A stretch of 64,000 nt of DNA. Origin: Clostridiales bacterium. GTDB taxonomy: Bacteria > Bacillota > Clostridia > Christensenellales > Aristaeellaceae. The stretch's first letter is position 1, and each line of letters starts with the position of its first letter. Positions 45,301 through 54,954 of this stretch are shown piece by piece. Both the position numbers and the translations under genes were made by a program. The stretch lies in NCBI GenBank assembly GCA_015056255.1, contig SVGP01000008.1:40791-104790 (forward strand), written 5' to 3'. The notes under the pieces were generated by a model. The model ran no database searches. It saw only the letters and a list, made by a program, of their open reading frames with translations, and had not been told where the DNA came from.

Positions 45301-48300
45301 TGCACGAAGACGGGTCTTACGGAAGGCAGCCACTGCGACGTATGTAAAGAAGTCCTTGTAGCACAGAATGTTGTCCCCGCGCTTGGTCACGAAGAAGAGG
45401 AGCTTCCTGCAGTAGAAGCGACTTGCACAAAAACTGGTCTGACTGCCGGAACGAAGTGCTCTGTTTGCGATGAAGTTCTTGTAGCGCAGGAAGTAGTACC
45501 CGCGCTTGGACACAATGCAGTAACAGACGAAGCAGTAGAAGCAACCTGCACGATGGCGGGTCTTACCGAAGGCAGCCACTGCAATGTATGTAAAGAAGTC
45601 CTTGTAGCGCAGAAAGTTATCGATGCCCTTGGTCACGAAGAAGAAGAGATTCCTGCAGTAGAGGCGACGTGTACAGAAGCCGGCCTGACTGCCGGAATAA
45701 AGTGCTCTGTTTGCGACGAGATTTTGAAGGCGCAGGCAGAAATTGAGGCTTTGGGACACAAGTGGAGCGTAACTGTAGAAGCGACGTGCGAGCAGGAAGG
45801 TCAGCATACGTGTATCGTGTGTGGAAAGACCAGAGCGATTGAGCAACTGCCGCACACCGAAGGCGATTGGGTAGTAGAAGAGGATCCGACGTTTGAGGCG
45901 GACGGCCTCAAGGTAAAATACTGCACGGTTTGCGGTGTGGAGATTGATCAGGAAGTAATTCCTGCCAAGAAACACACGATTGTTATCGACGAAGCGGTTG
46001 CTCCGACCTGCACCGAGCCCGGCCTGACCGAGGGCAGCCACTGCTCTGAGTGCGGAACGGTTCTGGTAGAGCAGAAGGAAGTTCCTGCAACGGGACACAA
46101 GTGGACGCTGGTCAGCGCGATGATAAATGCGACCTGCGATAAAGAAGGCACAGGCTCCTATGAATGCACGCTGTGTTCGAAGAAGGAATACAGGAGCATT
46201 CCCGCGCTTGGACACAAGTATCAGGAAACTATGCTTCCTGCAGATTGTGAGAATCCGGATAGAATCGGAACGATCTGTGTGAACTGCGGAAATATAAACG
46301 GCGAACTGACGGCTATCGAAGGCTCTGAGCCTTTGGGACATGAATGGGTTGTTATGAACCCTGCCACCTGCACTGCAGCCGGATTGAAGGAATGCAGCGC
46401 ATGCCAAACGAAGAGCGTCATTGAAAAGACGGAACATAAAGCTGTTGTGGTGGCAGGGAAAGAAGCGACCTGCACGGCGACCGGCCTTACGGATGGAATG
46501 AAGTGCGAAGCATGCGGACTGGTGCTGAAAGCGCAGGCTGAAATCGGCAAGCTTCCTCATACGGAAGAGGAACTACCGGCTGTTGAACCGACGTGCACAG
46601 AAACCGGTCTGACTGCCGGAACGAAGTGCTCCGTTTGCGAAGAAATTCTTGTAGCGCAGGAAGTTGTCCCCGCGCTCGGCCATACGGAAGAGGAAATTCC
46701 TGCAGTAGCACCGACCTGTACAGAAACCGGTCTGACCGCAGGTAAGAAGTGCACTGTCTGCGGAGAGACCACCTTAGCCCAGACGGTTGTAGAAGCGCTT
46801 GGTCATAAGGAAGAGACAGTCAAGGGCTATCCCGCGGAATGCGAAAAGGCAGGCCTTACGGATGGAACCATCTGCTCTGTATGCAAAGAGACGCTGAAAG
46901 CACAGGAAGAGATTCCGGCGAAGGAGCATGAGTGGACGCTCGTCAGTGCGATGAAGGATCCTACGTGCGAAGATAACGGCATGGGCTCCTATGAATGCAC
47001 GCTGTGTTCGAAGAAGGAATACAGGAGCATACCGGCGTTTGGCCACAATTATCAGGAAACAGTGCTTGACGCAGACTGCGAGAACCCTGCCAGAATCGGA
47101 ACGATCTGCATGAACTGCAGCAAGGTAAACGGCGAGCTTAAGGATGTCGAAGGCTCTGAGCCTTTGGGACATGAATGGGTTGTTATGAACCCTGCCACAT
47201 GCACTGCAGCCGGATTGAAGGAATGCAGCGCATGCGGAACGAAGAGCGTCATTGAAAAGACGGAACATAAAGCTGTCGCGGTACCAGGAAAAGCAGCGAC
47301 CTGCACGGCGACCGGCCTTACGGATGGAATAAAGTGCGAAGCATGCGGACTGGTGCTGATAGCGCAGGCTGAAATCGGCAAGCTTCCTCATACGGAAGAA
47401 GAACTACCGGCTGTTGAACCGACGTGCACAGAAACCGGTTTGACCGCAGGAACGAAGTGTACTGTATGCGGAGAGATTCTTGTCTCGCAGAAAGTTACCG
47501 ACGCGCTTGGACACAAAGAAGAGGACATTCCAGCAGTAGCACCGACCTGCACAGAAACCGGTCTGACCGCAGGTAAGAAGTGTACTGTCTGCGGAAAGGT
47601 CACTTTAGCCCAGGAAGATGTAGAAGTCCTTGGTCACGAAGAAGAAGAGATTCCTGCAGTAGAGGCGACGTGTACAGAAGCCGGCCTGACTGCCGGAATA
47701 AAGTGCTCTGTATGCGGCGTCATTTTGAAGGCGCAGGCGGAAATTGAGGCTTTGGGACACCAGTGGAATGTAACTATAAAAGCAACGTGTACGCAGGAAG
47801 GTCTGAACACGTGCGAAGCGTGTGGAAAGACCAGCGTTATTGAGAAACTGCCGCACACCGAAGGCGATTGGGAAGTAGAAGAAGAACCGACGTTTGAAGC
47901 GGACGGTCTTAAGGTAAAATACTGCACGGTTTGCGGTGAGGAGATTGAGCAGGAAGTAATTCCTGCCAAGAAGCACACGATTGTCATTGACGAAGCGGTT
48001 GCTCCGACCTGCACCGAACCCGGCCTTACCGAGGGCAGCCACTGCTCTGAGTGCGGAACGGTTCTGGTAGAGCAGAAGGAAGTTCCTGCAACGGGACACA
48101 AGTGGACGCTGGTCAGCGCGATGATCAATCCGACCTGCGATAAAGACGGTATCGGTACATATGCATGCGAGCTTTGCTCGGAAACGAAGAGCAGCAGCAT
48201 TCCCGCGCTTGGACACAATTATCAGGAAACAGAGCTTGACGCAGACTGCGAGAATCCCGCCAGAAGCGGAATAATCTGCGTGAACTGCGGCAAGGTAAAC

Positions 48301-51300
48301 GGCGAGCTTCAGGACGTCGAAGGCAGCGAGCCTTTGGGACATAGCTGGGCAGTCGTAACGTCCGCCACCTGCACGGATTCTGGTATGAAGATGTGCGGCA
48401 GATGCAAGGCTGAGGAAAGCATTCCCGAGCTGGGTCATAGAGAGGAAGAAATTCCCGCCAGAGAAGCCACCTGTACATTGCCTGCGCTGAGCGCCGGAAG
48501 CAAGTGCACCGTTTGCGGCGAAATTCTGGTAGCGCAGGAAGTAATTGCGGATGCGCTGGGACACTCGATTAAGGTTCTGGCGGCAGTCGATGCAACCTGC
48601 ACTGAATCGGGTCTCACGGAGGGACGCGTATGCACCGTTTGCGGCGAGGTTCTTACCGCGCAGAAGACTATTGCAGCGAAGGGACATAAATCTGCAACCG
48701 CGGCCGCTATTAAGCCTACCTGCACAAGAGTGGGTTACAGCTCATACAGATACTGTACGGTTTGCAACATCGCGCTTACAAACAGAACCCAAGTTCCTGC
48801 AACCGGTCATAAGGTGGTAACCGACCCTGCAGTTGCTGCAACCTGTACAAAGAGCGGTTATACTGAGGGCAGCCATTGCTCTGTATGCAATGTTACGCTT
48901 GTGGCGCGCAAGGTTGTTTATGCGACCGGTCATAAGACGGTAGCGGATGCGGCAGTAGAACCGACCTGCTCAAAGGTAGGTCTTACTGCGGGCAGCCACT
49001 GCTCTGTTTGCAATATGATAATTGTTGCACAAAACACGATTCCCATGCTTGCGCATACGGAAGTCAGCGATGCAGCAGTTGATGCAACCTGCACCAAAAC
49101 GGGCTTGACTGCTGGCAGCCATTGCTCCGTATGTAACGAAGTAATCGTAGCGCAGAATGTACTACCCGCGCTCGGCCATAAGGCGGTAACGGACGCGGCG
49201 GTAGACGCGACCTGCACTGAAAACGGTCTTACGGAAGGCGTCCACTGCTCTGTCTGTGAAGAAATCCTCGTAGTACAGGAAATCGTTCCTGCGCTTGGTC
49301 ACACGGAAGTAAAGGACGAAGCGGTAGCAGCGACTTGCACCGAAACCGGTCTTACCGAAGGCGCCCATTGCTCCGTATGCGAAGAAATCCTCGTAGCACA
49401 GGAAATCGTTCCCGCGCTTGGACACACGGAAGTGAAGGACGAAGCGGTAGCAGCGACTTGCACCGAAACTGGTCTTACTGAAGGCGTCCACTGCTCTGTC
49501 TGTGAAGAAATCCTCGTAGCACAGGAAATCGTCCCTGCACTTGGTCACACGGAAGTAAAGGACGAAGCGGTAGCAGCGACCTGCACGGAAACGGGACTTA
49601 CCGAAGGCGTCCACTGCTCCGTATGTGAAGAAATCCTCGTGGCGCAGGAAATCGTACCCGCGCTCGGACACACGGAAGTGAAGGACGAAGCGGTAGCAGC
49701 GACTTGCACGGAAACGGGTCTCACCGAAGGCAGCCACTGTTCCGTATGCGAAGAAATCCTCGTAGCACAGGAAATCGTTCCTGCGCTTGGTCACACGGAA
49801 GTAAAGGACGAAGCGGTAGCAGCGACTTGCACCGAAACCGGTCTTACCGAAGGCATCCACTGCTCCGTATGCGAAGAAATCCTCGTGGCACAGGAAGTTG
49901 TTCCCGCGCTTGGGCACACGGAAGTAAAGGACGAAGCGGTAGCAGCGACCTGCACTGAAACGGGTCTCACCGAAGGCGTACACTGCTCCGTATGCGAAGA
50001 AATCCTCGTGGCGCAGGAAGTTGTACCCGCGCTCGGACACACAGAAGTGAAGGACGAAGCGGTAGAAGCCACCTGCACTGAAACAGGCCTCACCGAAGGC
50101 GTCCATTGCTCTGTATGTAACGAAGTGATCAAGGCGCAGGAAGTTGTTCCCGCGCTTGGACACACGGAAGTGAAGGACGAAGCGGTAGCGGCAACCTGTA
50201 CTGAAACGGGTCTCACCGAAGGCGTCCACTGCTCCGTATGCGAAGAAATCCTCGTGGCGCAGGAAGTTGTACCCGCGCTCGGACACACGGAAGTGAAGGA
50301 TGAAGCGGTAGAAGCGACCTGCACGGAAACGGGTCTTACCGAAGGCAGCCACTGCTCTGTATGCAATGAAGTTATCAAGGCACAGGAAATCGTACCCGCG
50401 CTTGGACACACGGAAGTGAAGGATGAAGCGGTAGAAGCCACCTGCACTGAAACAGGCCTTACCGAAGGTATCCATTGCTCCGTATGTGAAGAAATCCTCG
50501 TGGCGCAGGAAATCGTTCCCGCCAAAGGCCATGATGAAGGAATTTGGATTGTTGTTGAGGACCCGACATTCGAAGTGGACGGCCTCAAGGAACGACGCTG
50601 CACTGTATGTGAATTTGTACTTGAGACGGAGATTATCCCTGCACTGAAGCACACGGTGGTTATTGACGAGGGTTATGAAGCTACCTGTACACAGGAAGGT
50701 CTTACTGAGGGCAGCCATTGCTCCGAATGTGGTGAAATTCTGATTGCACAGGAAATCATCCCGGCACTTGGTCACACAGAAGTAAAGGATGAAGCTGTAG
50801 CAGCGACCTGCACCGAAACCGGTCTCACCGAAGGCAGCCACTGCTCCGTATGCGAAGAAATCCTCGTGGCGCAGGAAATCGTTCCCGCGCTTGGACACAC
50901 GGAAGTGAAGGATGAAGCGGTAGCGGCAACCTGCACTGAAACGGGTCTCACCGAAGGCGTCCACTGCTCCGTATGCGAAGAAATCCTCGTGGCACAGGAA
51001 GTTGTTCCCGCGCTTGGACACACGGAAGTGAAGGATGAAGCGGTAGAAGCAACCTGCACTGAAACGGGTCTCACCGAAGGCGTCCACTGCTCCGTATGTG
51101 AAGAAATCCTCGTAGCGCAGGAAGTTGTTCCTGCCCTTGGACACACGGAAGTAACGGATGGGGCGGTAGAGCCTACCTGCACTGAAACCGGTCTCACCGA
51201 AGGCAGCCATTGCTCCGTCTGCGAAGAAATCCTCGTGGCGCAGGAAATCGTACCTGCGCTCGGTCACACGGTCGTCATCGATGAAGCGGTTGGCGTAACC

Positions 51301-52293
51301 TGCGTTGAGAAGGGTCTTACCGAGGGCAGCCATTGCTCCGTTTGTGCAGAGATCCTTGTTGCGCAGAGAATCGTTTTCGCCGAAGGCCATAAGCCGGAAA
51401 AGGATCCTGCAGTTGAACCGACCTGCACCATGCCCGGATGGATGGAAGGCAGCCACTGCTCCGTCTGCGATGAAATTCTGGTCATCCAGCAGGTAATTCC
51501 CGCACTTGGACACGAGGTTATAACGGATGAAGCGGTTGAACCTACCTGCACTGAGCCCGGCCTGACCGAGGGCAGCCACTGCGCCGTCTGCGATAAGATT
51601 TTTGTTCAGCAGAAGACGGTTAAGGCAAAGGGTCACGCCGACGGGGAATGGATCATCGTTGAAAAGGCGAAGAACAATAAGGAAGGCTTAAGAGAGAAAC
51701 GTTGCCCGGATTGTGGACTCGTGATGGATACCCAGGTTATTCCGGCGCTGAAACCAAATCCCAAGCAGAGAAAGGTTGAAGCGGGCGATACGATTACCTT
51801 AAGCGTATACGTCGCAACCAACGACGCGCATAAGGTAACGCTTCAGGTGAGCTACGATACCGACTTGTTTGAGCTTGTTTCTTCGTCCACTTCCTGGGGA
51901 AGCGCCAGCAATGGTCAGTTCGCGCTCAACAGTCCGGATTTTGTTATCACCGGCAATGTCGGCACGATCACGCTGAGGGTCAAGAACACTACGGACAAGG
52001 GTACTTATGATGTAAATGTAATCGTTCTTGAATCCGTGGACGGCAAAAACCAGTCTACCGAATGCGTGCCGGATGCGGACTGGATTCATGTCACGGAAAA
52101 ACAGGCCGGAGATACGAACAATGACGGCGTGGTCGACGATCGCGATTTGACGACCATGGCGGATTACCTGAGCAAAGAGGATGGCGATATTGACAACCTG
52201 AACAGCTCCGTAAACGGCGATAGCCATATTGACGGACGAGATCTTTTGAGACTTGCCAAATACCTGAGCGGATATAGCGTAGAGCTGAAATAA
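42310..52293 (+). CDS. Giant exported Cys/His-repeat protein with two cohesin-like domains and a C-terminal dockerin
   Basis: About 3,327 residues from the ATG at 42310, where GGGAGG lies 7 bp upstream and a standard signal peptide (MRKWVLYLLLLVFALQTVSP) begins. An in-frame GTG at 42187 also has AAGGAGG at good spacing and would add 41 residues. By hand count the protein has about 75 units of roughly 41 residues. Each normally has three Cys and one His (C-x10-C-x2-C-x14-H) and ends in ALGH. Beta domains resembling cohesins interrupt at about 438-550 and 3151-3264. The last 60 residues are a type I dockerin with calcium loops DTNNDGVVDDRD and VNGDSHIDGRD. No membrane anchor or sortase signal is visible. 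Likely an extracellular scaffold or fibre; its function is unknown. Confidence 0.85.
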   Translation: MRKWVLYLLLLVFALQTVSPSVVAEEENTACVHEWTIQVMKPATCSSNGMGQQVCALCGMSNGYVSMEATGKHEYVTKDREPTCGESGYIGRTLCNVCGQVTESGTEIKPTGEHTLVNVETPANCGQNGYSGRVECADCDYVLNAGVVIEATGKHSYTENVITGATCEQDGVVQIVCTVCGNSFVEMIPAGHDWKVTKVYQQATCDSEGAVDRICVRCGKEELNATIAAYGHKIIYTTIPATCTEPGWMDREFCINCGAVLYEGTEISALGGEHEFMIIEEHEADCISKAYYVIECVNCGYGCVEEIEDTEPLGHIEEMLELLREADCSTKTDGYAKYECSRCGERWYAALFYGYAHDYVETKQTPATCSEYASTTFVCSICNDTKYTEHTEDGYAEHNKQWRTDREADYDSEGLQTLWCIVCGDEFGERIIPKLVYEPTVNLQSAATGENVTLDIYANSNEQVNVTFTLSYDAAFEFVSANLTSGTYSNGVFSASVSGESCIGSITLHINEEMDIAQECETRYRISAANVNATNNASETVDCKIGVDELDVHRHIRFCGDEYTSCFVCWEAYTGENIKHRGEVVEYEAVDATCTSTGLTAGSGYNCCWLPVITQNEIPIDPDAHDWKEIETLTSATCVTPGMAKVECSLCQMEDEVVIDATGEHERQCEELVANCTQPGTEGRVICSVCKTELEPGEKTEIDPDMHAWEMTEVLTAATCGSSGLGVYECSLCHNARREVEIPATEKHSIMRLDVDASCINPGEIGRIICTVCGDILEYGEETEIDPNAHAWDETYYEAEGDEPAYWYKECRFCGATEIIYDETCEHLWNTESVIKEPTCTTEGTAKQACILCGETQFATIPAKHSWTQQNVTQEPTCTEPGRGDLVCADCGEMQKDVELSAKGHQFKTVYEAPTCTEPGVEGKMACGVCGVTIMEGKPIPALGHAAVAVPGKAATCTETGLTAGKKCSVCEEILVAQEVVPALGHKAVKDEAVAATCTKTGLTEGSHCDVCKEVLVAQNVVPALGHEEEELPAVEATCTKTGLTAGTKCSVCDEVLVAQEVVPALGHNAVTDEAVEATCTMAGLTEGSHCNVCKEVLVAQKVIDALGHEEEEIPAVEATCTEAGLTAGIKCSVCDEILKAQAEIEALGHKWSVTVEATCEQEGQHTCIVCGKTRAIEQLPHTEGDWVVEEDPTFEADGLKVKYCTVCGVEIDQEVIPAKKHTIVIDEAVAPTCTEPGLTEGSHCSECGTVLVEQKEVPATGHKWTLVSAMINATCDKEGTGSYECTLCSKKEYRSIPALGHKYQETMLPADCENPDRIGTICVNCGNINGELTAIEGSEPLGHEWVVMNPATCTAAGLKECSACQTKSVIEKTEHKAVVVAGKEATCTATGLTDGMKCEACGLVLKAQAEIGKLPHTEEELPAVEPTCTETGLTAGTKCSVCEEILVAQEVVPALGHTEEEIPAVAPTCTETGLTAGKKCTVCGETTLAQTVVEALGHKEETVKGYPAECEKAGLTDGTICSVCKETLKAQEEIPAKEHEWTLVSAMKDPTCEDNGMGSYECTLCSKKEYRSIPAFGHNYQETVLDADCENPARIGTICMNCSKVNGELKDVEGSEPLGHEWVVMNPATCTAAGLKECSACGTKSVIEKTEHKAVAVPGKAATCTATGLTDGIKCEACGLVLIAQAEIGKLPHTEEELPAVEPTCTETGLTAGTKCTVCGEILVSQKVTDALGHKEEDIPAVAPTCTETGLTAGKKCTVCGKVTLAQEDVEVLGHEEEEIPAVEATCTEAGLTAGIKCSVCGVILKAQAEIEALGHQWNVTIKATCTQEGLNTCEACGKTSVIEKLPHTEGDWEVEEEPTFEADGLKVKYCTVCGEEIEQEVIPAKKHTIVIDEAVAPTCTEPGLTEGSHCSECGTVLVEQKEVPATGHKWTLVSAMINPTCDKDGIGTYACELCSETKSSSIPALGHNYQETELDADCENPARSGIICVNCGKVNGELQDVEGSEPLGHSWAVVTSATCTDSGMKMCGRCKAEESIPELGHREEEIPAREATCTLPALSAGSKCTVCGEILVAQEVIADALGHSIKVLAAVDATCTESGLTEGRVCTVCGEVLTAQKTIAAKGHKSATAAAIKPTCTRVGYSSYRYCTVCNIALTNRTQVPATGHKVVTDPAVAATCTKSGYTEGSHCSVCNVTLVARKVVYATGHKTVADAAVEPTCSKVGLTAGSHCSVCNMIIVAQNTIPMLAHTEVSDAAVDATCTKTGLTAGSHCSVCNEVIVAQNVLPALGHKAVTDAAVDATCTENGLTEGVHCSVCEEILVVQEIVPALGHTEVKDEAVAATCTETGLTEGAHCSVCEEILVAQEIVPALGHTEVKDEAVAATCTETGLTEGVHCSVCEEILVAQEIVPALGHTEVKDEAVAATCTETGLTEGVHCSVCEEILVAQEIVPALGHTEVKDEAVAATCTETGLTEGSHCSVCEEILVAQEIVPALGHTEVKDEAVAATCTETGLTEGIHCSVCEEILVAQEVVPALGHTEVKDEAVAATCTETGLTEGVHCSVCEEILVAQEVVPALGHTEVKDEAVEATCTETGLTEGVHCSVCNEVIKAQEVVPALGHTEVKDEAVAATCTETGLTEGVHCSVCEEILVAQEVVPALGHTEVKDEAVEATCTETGLTEGSHCSVCNEVIKAQEIVPALGHTEVKDEAVEATCTETGLTEGIHCSVCEEILVAQEIVPAKGHDEGIWIVVEDPTFEVDGLKERRCTVCEFVLETEIIPALKHTVVIDEGYEATCTQEGLTEGSHCSECGEILIAQEIIPALGHTEVKDEAVAATCTETGLTEGSHCSVCEEILVAQEIVPALGHTEVKDEAVAATCTETGLTEGVHCSVCEEILVAQEVVPALGHTEVKDEAVEATCTETGLTEGVHCSVCEEILVAQEVVPALGHTEVTDGAVEPTCTETGLTEGSHCSVCEEILVAQEIVPALGHTVVIDEAVGVTCVEKGLTEGSHCSVCAEILVAQRIVFAEGHKPEKDPAVEPTCTMPGWMEGSHCSVCDEILVIQQVIPALGHEVITDEAVEPTCTEPGLTEGSHCAVCDKIFVQQKTVKAKGHADGEWIIVEKAKNNKEGLREKRCPDCGLVMDTQVIPALKPNPKQRKVEAGDTITLSVYVATNDAHKVTLQVSYDTDLFELVSSSTSWGSASNGQFALNSPDFVITGNVGTITLRVKNTTDKGTYDVNVIVLESVDGKNQSTECVPDADWIHVTEKQAGDTNNDGVVDDRDLTTMADYLSKEDGDIDNLNSSVNGDSHIDGRDLLRLAKYLSGYSVELK
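49193..51270 (+). repeat. Tandem 123-bp repeats within giant gene
   Basis: Near-identical 41-codon units run in two stretches, separated by two diverged units near 50520-50770. Most differences between units are synonymous or fall on the residue before HC (S, V, A or I) and on EIV/EVV. The reading frame is kept throughout. Confidence 0.95.
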
Positions 52294-52305
52294 GGTATAA
52301 CGCAG

Positions 52306-52340
52306 GGAAAGGCCACAAATCAATGTGGCCTTTCCTTATT
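52306..52340 (+). terminator. Terminator of giant gene
   Basis: The stem GGAAAGGCCACA (52306-52317)/TGTGGCCTTTCC (52324-52335) is followed by TTATT. Confidence 0.88.
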
Positions 52341-52408
52341 AGAGTTAAGAGAACATGATTCTTTTGACATTATTCTTACGACTTTGCATATTAATTATTA
52401 TATATTTG

Positions 52409-52436
52409 TTGACAAACGGAAGAAATTTACTATAAT
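52409..52436 (+). promoter_or_regulatory. Promoter of second repeat-protein gene
   Basis: A perfect TTGACA (52409-52414) and a perfect TATAAT (52431-52436) are 16 bp apart, predicting a leader of about 140 bases. Confidence 0.85.
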
Positions 52437-52583
52437 TGATAATGTGCAGGTATTTTTGCATGCTGATGGAAATGGTCATAAAGCCGCAGCGCATGCCAAA
52501 GGCTCCTGATTTCATAAGCAATCGCGTGGAGCGTTTATGAAAAGGGGCGAATCCTGCAAATATCAATAAATAGTGGAGGTATC

Positions 52584-54896
52584 ATGAAAAGAATTATTGT
52601 TCTTTTTGCGTTGATGCTGTGTGCGATGCTTGCGTTTGGCGCTTATGCGTCTGAAGAGGAACTGACTGTCTGCCCGGATTGCGGTGGCAATATAGTGGTC
52701 AGTGATGCGGTTGCCCCTTCCTGTACTGAGGATGGACAGACGGCAGGCAGCTATTGCGGTAAATGCTGGAAGACATTTAAAGCTGTAGAGAAAATCCCGG
52801 CGACGGGACACCATGCGACTCCGGGTACAAATATCTGTGCAGATTGCGGTGAGGTTCTGTCTGAACAGGAACCGGAATCTTGCCCGCATACCGATATGGA
52901 TGTTCTTGAGGAAGTTCCGGCTACCTGCACTTCAACAGGACTGACCGTGGGACTTAAGTGTAAAGCTTGTTATGAAATCGTCGTTCCTCAAGAGATTATT
53001 GAAAAGATTCCCCATGTCGATGAGGTTGACGAGGCGGTTCCGGCGACGTGCCTGAATACCGGTTTGTCCGCAGGCGTTCATTGCGCCGTATGTAAAACGG
53101 TATTGCTTGCGCAGGAGGTTATTCCGATTGCTGATCATACCGAGGTTATTGACGAGGCGGTGGCCCCGACGTGTCTGAAGACCGGTCTGACGGAAGGCAA
53201 GCATTGTACGGTTTGCGGTGAAATCACGGTCGAGCAGGAAGTCCTTCCGATAACCGGTCACACGGCGGTTGTGGATGAAGCTGTTGAGCCCACATGCACA
53301 GAAACCGGCTTAACCGAAGGCTCTCATTGCTCCGGGTGCGGTGAGGTTTATGTTGCACAGGAGATTGTCCCGGCTAAAGGACATACGATTGTGAGCGGAG
53401 TTGTGGTTGAACCTACCTGTACGGATGTTGGTTTAAGCGCAGGAAGTTATTGCAGCGTTTGTTCAGAGGTTTTGTCTGAACCTGAAATCATTCCCGCGAA
53501 GGGGCATGCCGTTGAAAAGATACCGGGAATTGAACCGACATGTACAGAGGTTGGTTTGACCGAAAGCAGCTACTGTTCCGTATGCGGCGAAATCTTTTCA
53601 GCGCACGAGATTATACCGGCGCTTGGCCACACCGAAAGCGAGTGGACTGTAATTACCGATGCTGCCTGTGACCAAGAGGGACTTAAAGAAAAACGTTGCA
53701 CGGTATGTGATGAAGTTATTGAGACGATAACTGTACCTATGCTTGAGCATACGGTGGTAACAAACGAAGCTGTTGAAGCCACCTGTACGGAAGCCGGAAA
53801 GACTGAAGGCAGTTACTGCTCTGTCTGCGAAGAAGTTTTTGCTGAACAGAAAGAGATTCCTGCGCTCGGTCACAAGGAAGTCAAGGACGAAGCGGTAGAG
53901 GCCACCTGTACGGAAGCCGGAAAGACCGAAGGGAGCCACTGCTCTGTCTGCGAAGAAGTTTTGGTCGAGCAGAAGACGGTTCCTGCGCTTGGCCACAAGG
54001 AAGTCAAGGATGAAGCGGTAGAGGCCACCTGCACCGAAGCGGGTCTTACCGAGGGATATCACTGCTCCGTTTGTGAAGAAGTTCTTGTTGAGCAGAAAAC
54101 GGTTCCCGCGCTCGGTCACAAAGAAGTAATGGATAGAGCGATAGAAGCCACCTGCACCGAAACGGGCCTTACCGAGGGATACCACTGCTCTGTTTGCGAG
54201 GTAGTTCTTGTAAAGCAGGAAACGGTTCCTGCGCTTGGACACAAAAAAGTAACGGACGAAGCGGTGGAAGCCACCTGCACTGAGCCTGGCTTGACCCAAG
54301 GCAGTCACTGCTCTGTTTGCGGTGTAACGCTTGTAAAGCAGGAAGTCGTTCCCGCCGGACACAAGATTGTAAAGATTCCGGCTGTTAAGGCTACTTGTTT
54401 GGAAACCGGCCTTACTGAGGGCAGCAAGTGTTCTGCATGCGGCGAAATCCTTGTTCAGCAGGAAGTTGTTCCTGCGCTCGGCCATAACTGGAAGGACGGA
54501 AGACCTGCCAGCTGCACTTCGGATGGTATCCGCCTTTGCACCAATTGCGGCGAAATCGAGCAGGTACCTGCGCTTGGCCATGATGAAGGAACCTGGGTGA
54601 TCGTCACTGAGGCTACTGCCGATGCAGAGGGACTGAAGGAATTGCGCTGCACGGTATGTGAATTTGTGCTCGAGGAGGAAGTCATTCCGAAGCTCGGAAA
54701 TAGGCTTGTGGGCGATGTCAATGGCGATGGCGTTGTTGACGGACGCGACCTTGTCCGATTGGCTAAATTCATTGGCGGATCTCAGGTAGATATTACAGAA
54801 GAAAATGCGACGGTCAATGGCGATACGGTCGTTGACGGACGCGACCTGATCCGACTTGCCAAGTACTTTGGCGGACATTCTGTAGAGCTTAAATAA
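52584..54896 (+). CDS. Exported Cys/His-repeat protein with C-terminal dockerin
   Basis: A 770-residue protein. The signal peptide is [20 protein letters not shown]. About 16 repeats of the 41-residue three-Cys, one-His type follow, with the same EATCTE...HCSVC...PALGH pattern as the giant protein. A type I dockerin occupies about 709-770, with loops [12 protein letters not shown] and [11 protein letters not shown], and the protein ends SVELK. There is no cohesin-like domain. GGAGG precedes the ATG. It has its own promoter and probably heads an operon with the next two genes (gaps of 58 and 21 bp). It is likely a ligand-side partner for cohesin domains nearby; this is inference. Confidence 0.87.
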   Translation: MKRIIVLFALMLCAMLAFGAYASEEELTVCPDCGGNIVVSDAVAPSCTEDGQTAGSYCGKCWKTFKAVEKIPATGHHATPGTNICADCGEVLSEQEPESCPHTDMDVLEEVPATCTSTGLTVGLKCKACYEIVVPQEIIEKIPHVDEVDEAVPATCLNTGLSAGVHCAVCKTVLLAQEVIPIADHTEVIDEAVAPTCLKTGLTEGKHCTVCGEITVEQEVLPITGHTAVVDEAVEPTCTETGLTEGSHCSGCGEVYVAQEIVPAKGHTIVSGVVVEPTCTDVGLSAGSYCSVCSEVLSEPEIIPAKGHAVEKIPGIEPTCTEVGLTESSYCSVCGEIFSAHEIIPALGHTESEWTVITDAACDQEGLKEKRCTVCDEVIETITVPMLEHTVVTNEAVEATCTEAGKTEGSYCSVCEEVFAEQKEIPALGHKEVKDEAVEATCTEAGKTEGSHCSVCEEVLVEQKTVPALGHKEVKDEAVEATCTEAGLTEGYHCSVCEEVLVEQKTVPALGHKEVMDRAIEATCTETGLTEGYHCSVCEVVLVKQETVPALGHKKVTDEAVEATCTEPGLTQGSHCSVCGVTLVKQEVVPAGHKIVKIPAVKATCLETGLTEGSKCSACGEILVQQEVVPALGHNWKDGRPASCTSDGIRLCTNCGEIEQVPALGHDEGTWVIVTEATADAEGLKELRCTVCEFVLEEEVIPKLGNRLVGDVNGDGVVDGRDLVRLAKFIGGSQVDITEENATVNGDTVVDGRDLIRLAKYFGGHSVELK

Positions 54897-54954
54897 TGTT
54901 CTGATTGTGTAATTTGGTGTATCATTATAGAAAATGGCATTAGGAGGATGACAC

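Noticed and set aside
49193..51270. CRISPR-like regular spacing
   Set aside because: The repeats are 123 bp, adjoin without unique spacers, and keep an open reading frame; no cas genes are nearby.
49162..51636. Long open frame (824 codons) antisense to the giant repeat gene, with similar shadows over 43,000-58,000
   Set aside because: It follows the 123-bp periodicity of the plus-strand gene, has no ribosome site or signal peptide, and encodes a low-complexity shadow of the repeats.
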